64,000 nucleotides of DNA from Martelella mediterranea (GCF_021021415.1 NZ_JAINWJ010000017.1:1-64000), one strand, 5' to 3'; positions 29,416 through 38,926 are shown, counted from the stretch's first letter. Translations and numbers: made by a program. The notes: generated from the sequence alone by a model not told the origin.

Positions 29416-30654
29416 ATGCGCGCCAACTATCTTTTCACTTCCGAATCCGTTTCAGAAGGCCATCCGGACAAGGTCTGCGACAGAATTTCCGACGAAATTG
29501 TCGACCTCGTCTATCGCGAGGCCGTGAAGACCGGCGTCGATCCCTGGTCGGTGCGCGTCGCCTGCGAAACGCTGGCCACCACGAACCGCGTCGTCATCGC
29601 CGGTGAGGTCCGTCTGCCGCCGAGCCTGATGAAGCTGGACAAGAACGGCAACGAGATCGTCAATCCCTCGCGGTTCAAGTCTGCCGCGCGCCGCGCCATC
29701 CGCAATATCGGCTACGAGCAGGACGGTTTCCACTGGAAGACCGCGCGCATCGATGTGCTGCTGCATGCCCAGTCCGCCCATATCGCCCAGGGCGTCGACA
29801 GTGCCGCCGACCGGCAGGGCGACGAGGGTGCCGGCGACCAGGGCATCATGTTCGGCTTCGCCTGCCGCGAAACCCCGGAACTGATGCCGGCGCCGATCTA
29901 CTACGCCCACCGTATTCTCCAGACGCTTTCGGAAGCCCGCAAGGGCGGCGACGGCGACGTCGCAAAGCTCGGGCCCGACGCCAAGAGCCAGGTCACCGTG
30001 CATTACAAGGACGGCAAGCCCGCGGCCGTGACCTCGATCGTGCTGTCGACCCAGCATTTCGACGAAAGCTGGGATTCGCACAAGGTCCGCAGCGTGGTTG
30101 AGCCCTATATCCGCGAAGCGCTCGGCGAACTGCCGATTGCCGATGATTGCGTGTGGTACATCAACCCGACCGGCAAGTTCGTCATTGGCGGGCCGGATGG
30201 CGACGCCGGGCTTACCGGCCGCAAGATCATCGTCGATACCTATGGCGGTGCCGCGCCCCATGGCGGCGGCGCGTTTTCGGGCAAGGACACCACCAAGGTC
30301 GACCGCTCGGCGGCCTATGCCGCGCGCTATCTGGCCAAGAATGTGGTCGCGGCCAATCTCGCCGAAAAATGCACGATCCAGCTTGCCTATGCGATCGGCG
30401 TCGCCCAGCCGCTGGCCGTCTATGTCGATCTGCACGGAACCGGCAAGGTGACCGAGGAAGAGGTCGAAAAGGCGATCCGCGCCGTGATGGATCTGTCGCC
30501 CTCCGGCATTCGTCGCCATCTCGATCTCAACAAGCCGATCTATGCCAAGACCGCCGCCTACGGCCATTTCGGCCGCAAGGCCGGGCGCGACGGGTCGTTC
30601 TCCTGGGAACGGCTCGATCTGGTGAAGCCGCTGAAACTGGCTTTGAAAGGCTGA
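29416..30654 (+). CDS. metK: S-adenosylmethionine synthetase
   Basis: A 412-residue enzyme making SAM from methionine and ATP. It begins [20 protein letters not shown] with the ATP-binding His/Asp in [16 protein letters not shown]. Other motifs are [12 protein letters not shown] near residues 140-151 and the glycine-rich loop [15 protein letters not shown] near 278. An upstream in-frame ATG at 29401 would add five residues but MRANYLF is the family norm. SAM feeds the many methyltransferases in this window. A structured leader candidate lies 105 bases upstream. Confidence 0.97.
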   Translation: MRANYLFTSESVSEGHPDKVCDRISDEIVDLVYREAVKTGVDPWSVRVACETLATTNRVVIAGEVRLPPSLMKLDKNGNEIVNPSRFKSAARRAIRNIGYEQDGFHWKTARIDVLLHAQSAHIAQGVDSAADRQGDEGAGDQGIMFGFACRETPELMPAPIYYAHRILQTLSEARKGGDGDVAKLGPDAKSQVTVHYKDGKPAAVTSIVLSTQHFDESWDSHKVRSVVEPYIREALGELPIADDCVWYINPTGKFVIGGPDGDAGLTGRKIIVDTYGGAAPHGGGAFSGKDTTKVDRSAAYAARYLAKNVVAANLAEKCTIQLAYAIGVAQPLAVYVDLHGTGKVTEEEVEKAIRAVMDLSPSGIRRHLDLNKPIYAKTAAYGHFGRKAGRDGSFSWERLDLVKPLKLALKG

Positions 30655-31362
30655 TTGCGTAAGGTGACCGGCGACAATCAGAATGTAACCGGGCGGGCGT
30701 TTTTCGGCCGCCGCAAGGGCAAGCCGCTGCGCGATCGACAGGCGCGCAACCTCGCTGAGCTTTTGCCCACGCTCGCCATCGATCCATGCCAACCTGCGCC
30801 CGCCGACCTCCGCGAGGCTTTCGCGGTGCCGGTGGAGCGGGTGCGGCTCGAGATCGGCTTTGGCGGCGGGGAGCATCTGTTCCACCGCGTCGAGGAAAAC
30901 CCGGCAACCGGCTTCATCGGCGTCGAGCCCTTCGTCAATTCCATGGCCAAGCTGCTGGGGCGGGTCGAGGAGCGCACGCCCGGCAATCTCAGGCTCTACG
31001 ATGACGACGCCGTCGATATTCTGGACTGGCTGCCGGATGCCTCGATCGACCAGATCGACCTGCTCTATCCGGACCCGTGGCCGAAGAAAAAGCACTGGAA
31101 GCGCCGCTTCGTCTCGCAGCCGAATCTCGAGCGGTTCCACCGGGTGCTGAAGCCGGGCGCGACGTTCTGCTTTGCATCGGATATCGACAGCTACATCAAC
31201 TGGACGCTGCTGCATTGCCGAAGGCATGGCGGTTTTGAATGGCAGGCGCGCGGGGCTGCCGATTGGCTGACGCCCTACGACAACTGGCCGGGAACGCGCT
31301 ATGAGGATAAGGCGAAGCGGGAAGGGCGCGGCAGCGCCTATCTGACGTTTGTCAGGCGTTAA
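30655..31362 (+). CDS. trmB: tRNA (guanine-N7-)-methyltransferase TrmB
   Basis: A 235-residue class I methyltransferase. The SAM-binding motif is [15 protein letters not shown] near residues 65-79, and the family-specific [18 protein letters not shown] near 138-155. It makes m7G46 in tRNA. The TTG at 30655 follows the metK stop directly; GTG at 30664 is an alternative. No gap exists between metK and trmB, so cotranscription is likely. Confidence 0.95.
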   Translation: MRKVTGDNQNVTGRAFFGRRKGKPLRDRQARNLAELLPTLAIDPCQPAPADLREAFAVPVERVRLEIGFGGGEHLFHRVEENPATGFIGVEPFVNSMAKLLGRVEERTPGNLRLYDDDAVDILDWLPDASIDQIDLLYPDPWPKKKHWKRRFVSQPNLERFHRVLKPGATFCFASDIDSYINWTLLHCRRHGGFEWQARGAADWLTPYDNWPGTRYEDKAKREGRGSAYLTFVRR

Positions 31363-31377
31363 GCACGGTATCGTGCT

Positions 31378-31629
31378 TCAGTGCAGCGTGACCGTCTTCA
31401 GGTCGTCTTCCATCGCCTTGAAGAACACGCTGGTGCGGTTTTCGGTCAGAAGCAGCAGCGCGCCGTCCGCGCTGAAAAGGGCCCAGAGCTTGTCCGCGGT
31501 CTTGAGATTGGCCGCATCGGGGAAATGGCGCAACGCCTCGGTTCGCTCGAACTCTCGAAAATAGCCGAGATGCCCCGTGCCGAATTCTGCGAGACTTTCG
31601 AGGGATTGTTCCGCACCCGGGATTTTCAT
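31378..31629 (-). CDS. DUF1150 family small protein
   Basis: About 83 residues, starting at ATG 31629 behind AGGAA; an upstream extension to 31668 is less likely. The sequence pattern (LAEFGTGHLGYFREF ... LWALFSADGALLLL ... SVFFKAMEDDLKTVTLH) matches the alphaproteobacterial DUF1150 family as I recall it. It sits directly downstream of Hsp20 on the same strand, the usual DUF1150 context. The function is unknown; a role linked to small heat-shock proteins is a synteny guess. Confidence 0.75.
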   Translation of the reverse strand: MKIPGAEQSLESLAEFGTGHLGYFREFERTEALRHFPDAANLKTADKLWALFSADGALLLLTENRTSVFFKAMEDDLKTVTLH

Positions 31630-31707
31630 GAAGCCATTTCCTGCAAAAGACCTGAGACATTCAGGCAAACCGTCCGGAAAGGTCGGGAGCCCGTTGTTTT
31701 TCCAAGC

Positions 31708-32112
31708 CTATTGTGAAACGGAAATCTTAATTTTTCGTACCTCCTGAGGATGTTGCGCGAGGTCGATCGATAATAATCCGCGCTCCAGGCTTGCGCGGAT
31801 CACCTCCATGCCATCGGCGAGCGCGAATTGGCGGCGGAACTGGCGGCCGGCGATGCCGCGAAACAGATATTCGCCCTCATCGCGCTCCTCCGCCTTGCCG
31901 CTGACGATGAGCACCGAGCCCTCGATCACGACGTCGAGCTCGCTCGCGGCGAAACCGGCAACGGCGAGCGTCAGGCGCAGAAAGCCGGGTTCCGCCCCGC
32001 CGGGAAACCAGGCGACATCGAAGGGCGGGTAGCCGGATGCGCCTTTTACCGTGTTCGGGCCGTCCTGCCTTTCGGCGAACCGTGGGTCGAATCTCAGGTC
32101 AATTCTGGGCAT
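31708..32112 (-). CDS. Hsp20/alpha-crystallin small heat-shock protein
   Basis: About 134 residues starting at ATG 32112 (MPRIDLRFDPRF). The alpha-crystallin domain is at about 37-130, with PPFDVAWFPGGAE, GSVLIVSGKAEERD and IRASLERGLLSIDL (A-x-x-x-n-GvL motif of Hsp20). It is an ATP-independent holdase preventing aggregation. The C-terminus is short and lacks an obvious I-x-I motif beyond IKISV. DUF1150 follows. The longer frame to 32184 has no family similarity. Confidence 0.88.
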   Translation of the reverse strand: MPRIDLRFDPRFAERQDGPNTVKGASGYPPFDVAWFPGGAEPGFLRLTLAVAGFAASELDVVIEGSVLIVSGKAEERDEGEYLFRGIAGRQFRRQFALADGMEVIRASLERGLLSIDLAQHPQEVRKIKISVSQ

Positions 32113-32219
32113 GGTCGTTTCCGTCTTTTGCCTTGCAGTTTGCCAAGCGCGGTTCGCCTTGACAATCCGCGAACGAGTGTCCATTCACAGCGCCTGCCTG
32201 TTCAATTCGGATTTATATA

Positions 32220-33161
32220 ATGAGCCCACGGAAAATCATAATCGATACCGATCCCGGCCAGGACGACGCGGCTGCCATCATGCTGGCGCTCGCAAGCCCC
32301 GAGGAGATCGAGGTGCTCGGCATCACGGCGGTGGCCGGCAATGTGCCGCTCGCCAGAACCGAGCGCAATGCCCGCATCGTCTGCGAGCTTTCCGGGCGCC
32401 CGGATATCAGGGTCTTCGCCGGCTGCGACAAGCCGATGCGCCGTCCGCTGGTCACGGCGGAACATGTGCACGGTTCGACCGGGCTCGATGGCACGGAGCT
32501 CGACGAGCCGAGAATGCCGCTCCAGGCGCAGCACGCCGTCGATTTCATCATCGAGACGCTGCGCACAGAGCCTGAAAAGACCGTTACGCTCTGCACGCTC
32601 GGCGCGCTTACCAATGTCGCGACGGCGTTTGAGAAAGCGCCGGATATCGTGGACCGCGTCCAGGAAATCGTGATGATGGGCGGCGGCTATTTCGAGGGCG
32701 GCAACATCACGCCGTCCGCCGAATTCAACATCTATGTCGACCCGGAAGCCGCCGATATCGTTTTCCGTTCCGGCATTCCGATCGTGATGATGCCGCTCGA
32801 CGTCACCCATCAACTGCTCTGCCTCAAGGAGCGGGTCGATCGCATCGATGCGATCGGGCGTCCGGCGGCGAAGGCGATGGCCGCGATGCTGCGTTTCTAC
32901 GAGCGCTTCGATGTCGAGAAATACGGCTCCGACGGCGGGCCGCTACATGACCCGGCGGTGACGGCCTATCTCATCCGCCCGGAGCTTTTCTCCGGACGCC
33001 ACTGCAATGTCGAGATCGAGACGCAATCGCCGCTGACCTTGGGCGCGACCGTCATCGACTGGTGGCGCGTCACCGACCGCAAGCCCAATGCGCTGGTCAT
33101 CGGCAAGGCCGATGCCGACGGCTTCTTCGCGCTTCTGACGGAGCGGCTGGCGCGGCTTTAA
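32220..33161 (+). CDS. Nucleoside hydrolase (inosine/uridine-preferring, IUNH family)
   Basis: A 313-residue enzyme. The calcium-binding N-terminal motif DTDPGQDDAAAIMLAL is at residues 8-23, NIYVDPEAA lies near 170, and the catalytic-type HDPAVTAYLI is near 242. It hydrolyses the N-glycosidic bond of ribonucleosides for salvage; the preferred base is not clear. It is flanked by Hsp20 (divergent) and the glc operon (convergent), and I see no transporter gene beside it. Confidence 0.93.
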   Translation: MSPRKIIIDTDPGQDDAAAIMLALASPEEIEVLGITAVAGNVPLARTERNARIVCELSGRPDIRVFAGCDKPMRRPLVTAEHVHGSTGLDGTELDEPRMPLQAQHAVDFIIETLRTEPEKTVTLCTLGALTNVATAFEKAPDIVDRVQEIVMMGGGYFEGGNITPSAEFNIYVDPEAADIVFRSGIPIVMMPLDVTHQLLCLKERVDRIDAIGRPAAKAMAAMLRFYERFDVEKYGSDGGPLHDPAVTAYLIRPELFSGRHCNVEIETQSPLTLGATVIDWWRVTDRKPNALVIGKADADGFFALLTERLARL

Positions 33162-33179
33162 TGCGCTGAATGTGAAGGA

Positions 33180-34481
33180 TCAGCCGGCGAGCTTCGCCGG
33201 CTTCGGCCCGCCATAGGCCCAGTCGAGCAATTCGACGGTGTGCAGGATCGGAGTCTTCGTGCCGCTGGCGATCTGGGTGATGCAGCCGATATTGCCGGTG
33301 GCGATGATATCCGGCTTCAGCGCCTCGATATTCTTGACCTTGCGTGCCTTCAGCTTTGCCGAGATCTCCGGCTGCATGATGTTGTAGGTGCCGGCCGAGC
33401 CGCAGCACAGATGCCCCTCGGCCGGTTCGGCGACGGCAAAGCCCGCTGCCTCCAGCAGCAGTTTCGGCGCGGCCTTGATCTGCTGGCCGTGCTGCATGGA
33501 ACAGGCCGAGTGATAGGCGACGGTGACGCCCTTTTTCGGCTGGTCGCCGAGCGCGAGCCCTGCCAGATATTCGGTGATGTCCTTCGCGAGCGCCGAAACG
33601 CGGGCGGCCTTTTCGGCATAGGCCGGGTCCTGCGCCAGCATATGGCCGTAATCCTTGATCGTCGTGCCGCAGCCCGACGCGGTGATGATCACGGCGTCCA
33701 GCCCGCCGGCCTCGATTTCCCGCGTCCAGACATCGACATTGCGCCGGGCCTCGGCAAGCGCCTGCTCCTCGCGGCCCATATGATGGACCAGCGCGCCGCA
33801 ACAGCCTTCGCCCTTCGGCACCACCACCTCGATGCCGAGCCGTGTCAGGAGCCGGACGGTCGCCTCGTTGATGCCGGGATCGAGCACGGACTGGGCGCAG
33901 CCCGTCAGCAGCGCCACTCGGCCGCGCTTTTCGCTCTCGGGCGCGTGCGACGCGGGTTTGGAAATCGTCGAGGGAGCGGGCAGGCGCTTCGGCGCAAGCT
34001 TCAGCATCGCCTCGAACGGCTTCAGCGCCTCGCGTCCGGAGAAAAGCCCGGCGAACGGACGGCCGAGACGCGCGAGCCGGAGCGCGGCCCTAAACCGTCC
34101 GGGATATGGCAGCACGGCGGCCAGCACCGCACGGGTAAACCGGTTGATCGGGGGGCGCTTGTAGGTCTTTTCGATATGCACCCGCGCATGATCGACCAGA
34201 TGCATGTAATCGACGCCCGAGGGGCAGGTGGTCACGCAGGAAAGGCAGGAGAGACAGCGATCGATATGGGTGACGGTTTCCCTGTCCGCCGGCCGGTCGT
34301 TTTCCAGCATGTCCTTGATCAGGTAGATCCGCCCGCGCGGACTGTCGAGCTCGTTGCCGAGCGTGACATAGGTCGGACAGGTGGCGGTGCAGAAGCCGCA
34401 ATGAACGCATTTGCGCAGGATTGATTCGGCTTCCGCGACCTTCGGATCGGCAAGCTGGGCGGATGAGAAACTGGTTTGCAT
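33180..34481 (-). CDS. glcF: Glycolate oxidase iron-sulfur subunit GlcF
   Basis: A 433-residue protein. Two 4Fe-4S ferredoxin motifs (CVHCGFCTATCPTY near 26 and CLSCLSCVTTCPSGV near 77) are followed by two cysteine-rich CCG domains (GEGCCGALVHHMG near 220 and HLCCGSAGTYNIMQPE near 354). It passes electrons from the GlcD/GlcE flavoproteins, which oxidise glycolate to glyoxylate, to the respiratory chain. It lies three bases downstream of the DUF4870 gene in glcD-glcE-DUF4870-glcF. Confidence 0.94.
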   Translation of the reverse strand: MQTSFSSAQLADPKVAEAESILRKCVHCGFCTATCPTYVTLGNELDSPRGRIYLIKDMLENDRPADRETVTHIDRCLSCLSCVTTCPSGVDYMHLVDHARVHIEKTYKRPPINRFTRAVLAAVLPYPGRFRAALRLARLGRPFAGLFSGREALKPFEAMLKLAPKRLPAPSTISKPASHAPESEKRGRVALLTGCAQSVLDPGINEATVRLLTRLGIEVVVPKGEGCCGALVHHMGREEQALAEARRNVDVWTREIEAGGLDAVIITASGCGTTIKDYGHMLAQDPAYAEKAARVSALAKDITEYLAGLALGDQPKKGVTVAYHSACSMQHGQQIKAAPKLLLEAAGFAVAEPAEGHLCCGSAGTYNIMQPEISAKLKARKVKNIEALKPDIIATGNIGCITQIASGTKTPILHTVELLDWAYGGPKPAKLAG

Positions 34482-34484
34482 AGA

Positions 34485-34862
34485 TCAGATCAGCCAGCTT
34501 TGCGGGTTTTCGATCGGCTCGTTGCGGTTCACCTTCTGCAGGCCGATGATCACGCGCACGATCACCCATATGCCGGTGGCGACAAAGCCGAGCACGCCGA
34601 TGAGCACGAAGGTCAGCACAAACGAAATCGCCGAAAACAGCAGCGCGATCCAGAAGGTGCGGATCGCCCAGGTGTAATGCGTCTTGAGCCAGTCTTCCGC
34701 CTTGTCGCGGTTCAGATAGGCCGCAATCAGGCCGATCACGCCGGCAACGAAAATCACGCAGCCGACCAGGTAGAGAATATAGATGAGAATGACGTTGTTC
34801 TTGCTCGGGTCCATCCAGCCGTCGCCGAAGCGCTTGGGCGCGTCATAGTGCGGGTCGCTCAT
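34485..34862 (-). CDS. DUF4870-type small membrane protein inside the glc operon
   Basis: A 125-residue protein starting at ATG 34862, overlapping the glcE stop by four bases, and ending three bases before glcF. Three hydrophobic segments (about 25-50, 65-90, 90-110) and the motif KTHYTWAIRTFW resemble DUF4870 (Tic20-like) proteins. The tight fit between glcE and glcF implies shared translation with the glycolate oxidase subunits. Function unknown; a membrane partner for the complex is possible but unproven. Confidence 0.75.
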   Translation of the reverse strand: MSDPHYDAPKRFGDGWMDPSKNNVILIYILYLVGCVIFVAGVIGLIAAYLNRDKAEDWLKTHYTWAIRTFWIALLFSAISFVLTFVLIGVLGFVATGIWVIVRVIIGLQKVNRNEPIENPQSWLI

Positions 34863-36082
34863 GCTGCCATCTCCTGTGTTGCCATCTTGCCGGGATTGAA
34901 AATGCCCCTGGGGTCGAGTTTCGCGCGGATGCGGGCTTCGAGCGCCGCGACCGCCGCCGGCTGCGGTTCGAAGGCGGGCGTCAGCTTGCGTGCGGCCGGA
35001 TCGGCGCGCATCAGCGTGGCATGCCCGCCGCCGTGTTTCTTCAGCAGCGCGCGCAGAATATCGGCCTCCGGCGCGCCGTCCATCCGCATCCACACAAGCC
35101 CGCCCTGCCAGTCGTAGAACGCGTCCACCGCCGCCTCCAGCCGCATCGCGCCGACCAGCGCCGCCGCTTCGGACGGCGTGACGCTGACGCGCCAGAGCGG
35201 ACGGAGCGAGCGATCTTGATAGGGCGCGACATCGCGGATTTCGCGCCACAACTCGCGCGTGTCCGCATCGCCGAGCCGGGTGAGGGGGCCAAAAGGCTCG
35301 GCATAGGCCGCAAGCTTGTCGAGGCGGGCCGAAACCGATTCCGGCAGGCCTTCCAGCCGCAGGCAGGTGGCGCTGTCGCCATTGATTCCGTCGTTCAGAA
35401 ATGCGGACCGCACGCTATAGGGCAGGTGGCTCGCGCCCGAGACTTCGAGCGGCAGCGCCATCGCAGCGGCCAACAGCTTCACGGCATCTTCTTCGGTGAG
35501 GTCCGTGACAATCAGCGTGGCGGCGGATTTGGGCGCGGGGAGAACCTTGAACGTCACTTCGGTCAGGAAGCCGAGCGTGCCGTGCGAGCCGGCGATCAGC
35601 CGCGCGAGATCGAGGCCGGTGACGTTTTTCATCACTCGCCCGCCCGCGCGGATCACCTCGCCGCGGCCATTGATAAAGCGAGCGCCGAGAAGGTGGTCGC
35701 GGGCAGCCCCTGCCAGCGCGAATCGGCGCGGGCCTGAAACATTGGCCGCGAACACGCCGCCGATCGTGGGCGTGCCGTCGGTTCCCATCATGCCCCGATG
35801 ATCCATCGGTTCGAAGGCGAGGAACTGGCCGTTTTCGGCAAGCGCCGCCTCGATTTCGGCAACCGGCGTGCCGGCCTTCGCTGTCATCACCATTTCGGAT
35901 GGCTCATAGGCCACGATGCCGGAAAGCGCGCGCGAGCTCAGCGTGACATCCGCTTCGACCGGATTGCCGAAACCGGAGCGGGTATCGCCGCCGCACAGCC
36001 GCAGCGGCGCGTCGCTGTCGTGATGGCGGGCGATGATCGCGGCCGCCTCGGCCTCGCTTTCTGGCGTCAGAAGTTCAGTCAT
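34859..36082 (-). CDS. glcE: Glycolate oxidase FAD-binding subunit GlcE
   Basis: A 407-residue flavoprotein with a PCMH-type FAD-binding domain at about 1-180 (LLTPESEAEAAAIIARHH and GGVFAANVSGPRRFALAG) and a C-terminal alpha/beta region. It has no iron-sulfur motif. It works with GlcD and GlcF in glycolate dehydrogenation. Its start overlaps the glcD stop by eight bases. Confidence 0.93.
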   Translation of the reverse strand: MTELLTPESEAEAAAIIARHHDSDAPLRLCGGDTRSGFGNPVEADVTLSSRALSGIVAYEPSEMVMTAKAGTPVAEIEAALAENGQFLAFEPMDHRGMMGTDGTPTIGGVFAANVSGPRRFALAGAARDHLLGARFINGRGEVIRAGGRVMKNVTGLDLARLIAGSHGTLGFLTEVTFKVLPAPKSAATLIVTDLTEEDAVKLLAAAMALPLEVSGASHLPYSVRSAFLNDGINGDSATCLRLEGLPESVSARLDKLAAYAEPFGPLTRLGDADTRELWREIRDVAPYQDRSLRPLWRVSVTPSEAAALVGAMRLEAAVDAFYDWQGGLVWMRMDGAPEADILRALLKKHGGGHATLMRADPAARKLTPAFEPQPAAVAALEARIRAKLDPRGIFNPGKMATQEMAA

Positions 36083-37511
36083 CGCGTCCCCCCAGCGGAA
36101 ACACCTTGGAGGGGTTCAGCGACCATGCGGGATCGAATGCGGCGCGCACCGCCATCTGCTGGCGAAGGTCGGCCTCGCCATACTGGTGGCGCATGAGGTC
36201 GCGTTTCTCGATGCCGACGCCGTGTTCGCCGGTCAGACAGCCGCCGGCCTCCACGCAGAGCTTCAGGATTTCCGCCCCGGCCTCCTCGGCGCGCGCGGCG
36301 TCTTCGGGATCATTGATATTGTAGAGGATCAGCGGGTGCATGTTGCCGTCGCCGGCGTGAAACACGTTGGCGACGCGCAGGCCGTAGCGGTCGGTGATCT
36401 CGCTGGTCTTCTGCAAAACGTAGGAAAGCCGGCTGAGCGGCACGGTGCCGTCCATGCAGATATAGTCGGCGATCCGTCCGGTCGCGCCGAAGGCGGATTT
36501 GCGCCCCTTCCAGATCAGCGCGGCCTCGGTGGCCGACTGGCTGCGGCGCACGGCCGTAACGCCATGGGTCTCGGCGATTGTCACGATCCGGCCGAGCATC
36601 GCCTCCATCTCTTCCTCAGAGCCCTCGACCTCGATGATCAGCAGGGCGGCGGCATCGAGCGGATAGCCGGCATGGGCAAACGCCTCGCAGATCTCGATCG
36701 CCGGCTTGTCCATGAATTCGATGGCGACCGGGATGATGCCGGCGGCGATGATATCGGTCACGCAGGCGCCGGCGCTTTCGGAGGAGGGGAAGCCGAACAG
36801 GACCGGCCGGGCGCCCTCGGGCTTGGCCAGCAGTCGCACGGTGGCCTCGGTGATGATGCCGAGCTGGCCCTCCGAGCCGCAGATCAGAGCCAAGAGATCG
36901 AGGCCGCCCGAATCCAGCGTCTTGCCGCCGAGGTCGATGATCGTGCCGTCGACCAGCACGAGTTTGACGCCGAGCAGGTTATTGGTTGTGACGCCGTATT
37001 TCAGACAATGCGCGCCGCCGGAATTCATGCCGATATTGCCGCCGATCGTGCAGGCAAGCTGGGAACTGGGATCGGGCGCATAGAAAAAGCCCTCCGGCGC
37101 GACGGCCTCCGAGATCGCGATATTGGTGACGCCGGCCTGCACCACCGCGGCCCGGTTCGGCAGGTCGATATCCAGAATACGGTTCATCCGCGACAGGCCG
37201 AGAATGATCGCGTCCTCCTGGCCGATCGCGCCGCCGGCAAGCGAGGTGCCGGCCCCGCGCGGCACCACGGGAATGCCATTGTCATGGCAGTAGCGCAGCA
37301 CCTTGGCGACATCCTCGGTCGTCTCCGGCAGGCAGACTGCCAGCGGAATGCGATGATAGGCGAGAAAGGCGTCGGTTTCGAACGGCACCAGTTCACGCGC
37401 CTCGTGCACGAGCGCGTTTTCAGGCAGAAGCGTCTGCAATTCCTCGATGATTGTCTCGCGCCGCGCCAGAATGCCGGCATCGGGTTCGCGAAACGCGATT
37501 GTGCCTGTCAA
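36075..37511 (-). CDS. glcD: Glycolate oxidase subunit GlcD
   Basis: About 478 residues, the large FAD-dependent subunit. The FAD-binding region has VPRGAGTSLAGGAI near 84 and GGNIGMNSGGAHCLKYG near 157; the C-terminal FAD-oxidase_C domain contains VANVFHAGDGNMHPL and GEHGVGIEKRDLM. I place the start at TTG 37511 because GGAGG stands six bases upstream; the frame is open to 37559 without a better site. It is the first gene of the glc operon, divergent from a LysR regulator. Confidence 0.94.
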   Translation of the reverse strand: MTGTIAFREPDAGILARRETIIEELQTLLPENALVHEARELVPFETDAFLAYHRIPLAVCLPETTEDVAKVLRYCHDNGIPVVPRGAGTSLAGGAIGQEDAIILGLSRMNRILDIDLPNRAAVVQAGVTNIAISEAVAPEGFFYAPDPSSQLACTIGGNIGMNSGGAHCLKYGVTTNNLLGVKLVLVDGTIIDLGGKTLDSGGLDLLALICGSEGQLGIITEATVRLLAKPEGARPVLFGFPSSESAGACVTDIIAAGIIPVAIEFMDKPAIEICEAFAHAGYPLDAAALLIIEVEGSEEEMEAMLGRIVTIAETHGVTAVRRSQSATEAALIWKGRKSAFGATGRIADYICMDGTVPLSRLSYVLQKTSEITDRYGLRVANVFHAGDGNMHPLILYNINDPEDAARAEEAGAEILKLCVEAGGCLTGEHGVGIEKRDLMRHQYGEADLRQQMAVRAAFDPAWSLNPSKVFPLGGRDD

Positions 37512-37633
37512 AGCGGACCTCCAGATCGCGTCCGGGCTTGGCTTCCGGACGCCGCGCAAAACGGGATAATCGCAGCATCACGGCTGCAACTCATTCTCTA
37601 ACATTGGCCTCACTGAGAGACAAATGCTAATAC

Positions 37634-37653
37634 TTGTTCCACAAAGGCAACAA
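37634..37653. promoter_or_regulatory. LysR-type operator candidate between glcD and the regulator
   Basis: TTGTT-N10-AACAA forms an inverted repeat containing the T-N11-A core typical of LysR boxes. It lies just upstream of the LysR gene start and 123 bases from the glcD start, so it could serve both promoters. Recognised by pattern only. Confidence 0.4.
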
Positions 37654-37658
37654 TCGCG

Positions 37659-38570
37659 GTGATTATGAAAAATCTGCAGGATCTGGAAGTGTTCGCGGAG
37701 GTCGCCGCGACCGGCAGCATGAGTGATGCGGGCAGGACGCTGAGGCTTTCGCCGGCCGTTGTGTCGAAAAGCATTCGCCGTCTGGAAGAGCAACTCGGGG
37801 TGCGCTTATTGCAGCGGACAACACGGATGATCACCCTGACGGAGACGGGACGCGGGTTCTACGAGCGCCTGCTGCCCGTGCTGGCCGGGATCGAGGAGGC
37901 CGAGGCCTTTGTCGAAGGCCATGCATCGGCGGTTCGCGGCCGGCTGAGAATCTCGGCGCCAACTTCGTTCGGGCGGATGCATATCGCGCCGCATCTGGCG
38001 ACCTTCATGAATGCCCATGAAAGGCTGGAAATCGAACTCATTCTCAGCGATGCCTTCGTCGATATCGTCGCCGATGGCTTTGACCTTGCGGTGCGGATAG
38101 GCGAGCTTTCGGATTCCACGCTGGTTGCCCGCAAGCTTGCCCCGGTCCGCCGCGTGCTCTGCGCCTCGCGCCAGTATGTCGAGCGCTTCGGCGCTCCCCA
38201 AAGCCTGGAGGCGCTCGAGGATCATGTGTGCCTGCCGGCGCATAATGGCGAATACTGGCGGCTGGAAGGTCCGGAGGGGCCGGTGTCGTTCCGCCCGGTC
38301 GGGCGGCTGGTGACCAATTCCAGCGAGGTTATCCGCGAGGCTGTGCTTGCCGGCATGGGCATTGCGCTGAGGTCGACCTGGGATATCGGGCCGGAACTGG
38401 CGGCGGGCGAACTCGTCCATGTGCTGCCGGAGTATAAAAGCCCGGACAATGTCGGGCTTTTCGCGGTCTATGCCTCTAGGAATTTTCTGCCGGCCAAGGT
38501 GCGGCTGTTCATCGACTTCATGGCCGGGCTCTACGGCCCGTCCCCCTATTGGGACGAGGCCGTGCTGTGA
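37659..38570 (+). CDS. LysR-family transcriptional regulator, divergent to glcDEF
   Basis: About 303 residues (GTG 37659, or ATG 37665). The N-terminal winged helix is at 3-63 (FAEVAATGSMSDAGRTLRLS, with SIRRLEEQLGVRLLQRTTR) and a LysR substrate domain follows. Its sequence style (LQRTTRMITLTETGRGFY, GRLRISAPTSFGRMHIAP) places it near the DsdC/AaeR-like group. The divergent position suggests it controls the glycolate oxidase operon; the effector (glycolate or another) is unknown. Confidence 0.88.
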   Translation: MIMKNLQDLEVFAEVAATGSMSDAGRTLRLSPAVVSKSIRRLEEQLGVRLLQRTTRMITLTETGRGFYERLLPVLAGIEEAEAFVEGHASAVRGRLRISAPTSFGRMHIAPHLATFMNAHERLEIELILSDAFVDIVADGFDLAVRIGELSDSTLVARKLAPVRRVLCASRQYVERFGAPQSLEALEDHVCLPAHNGEYWRLEGPEGPVSFRPVGRLVTNSSEVIREAVLAGMGIALRSTWDIGPELAAGELVHVLPEYKSPDNVGLFAVYASRNFLPAKVRLFIDFMAGLYGPSPYWDEAVL

Positions 38571-38577
38571 CAATCGG

Positions 38578-38742
38578 TCAGGCGATGATCAACACGCCGG
38601 TGATCAGCGAAATCAGAATGACCACGAGTACGATGAAGATCAGAATCCGGGCAATGCCTGCGGAAAGGCCGGCAACGCCGCGAAAACCCAGCAGGCTGGC
38701 GACAGCCGCGATGATCAACAGTATCAGAATCCATTCAAGCAT
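38578..38742 (-). CDS. DUF1328 family small membrane protein (YtjA-like)
   Basis: A 54-residue protein starting at ATG 38742 (MLEWILILLIIAAVASLLGF) with two hydrophobic helices split by RGVAGLSAGIARI. This is the typical DUF1328/UPF0391 pattern found in many Proteobacteria. Function unknown; some members are stress-induced. It converges on the LysR gene stop with an eight-base gap. Confidence 0.88.
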   Translation of the reverse strand: MLEWILILLIIAAVASLLGFRGVAGLSAGIARILIFIVLVVILISLITGVLIIA

Positions 38743-38926
38743 GATGTGTCCTCTCAATATTGGCCGATCCGGCATTTCGACATGTCAACGGCGGCGGCGG
38801 CGCTAAAGTTCCGGAAAGGGGTATCGGACTTGACAGATGTCACGCGGAGGACGATTCTATTCGTTGCGCGCGTGTGCAATCAAAATTCACAAAAGCTTCA
38901 CGCATCCGTCAGAAACGGTCTGCAAC

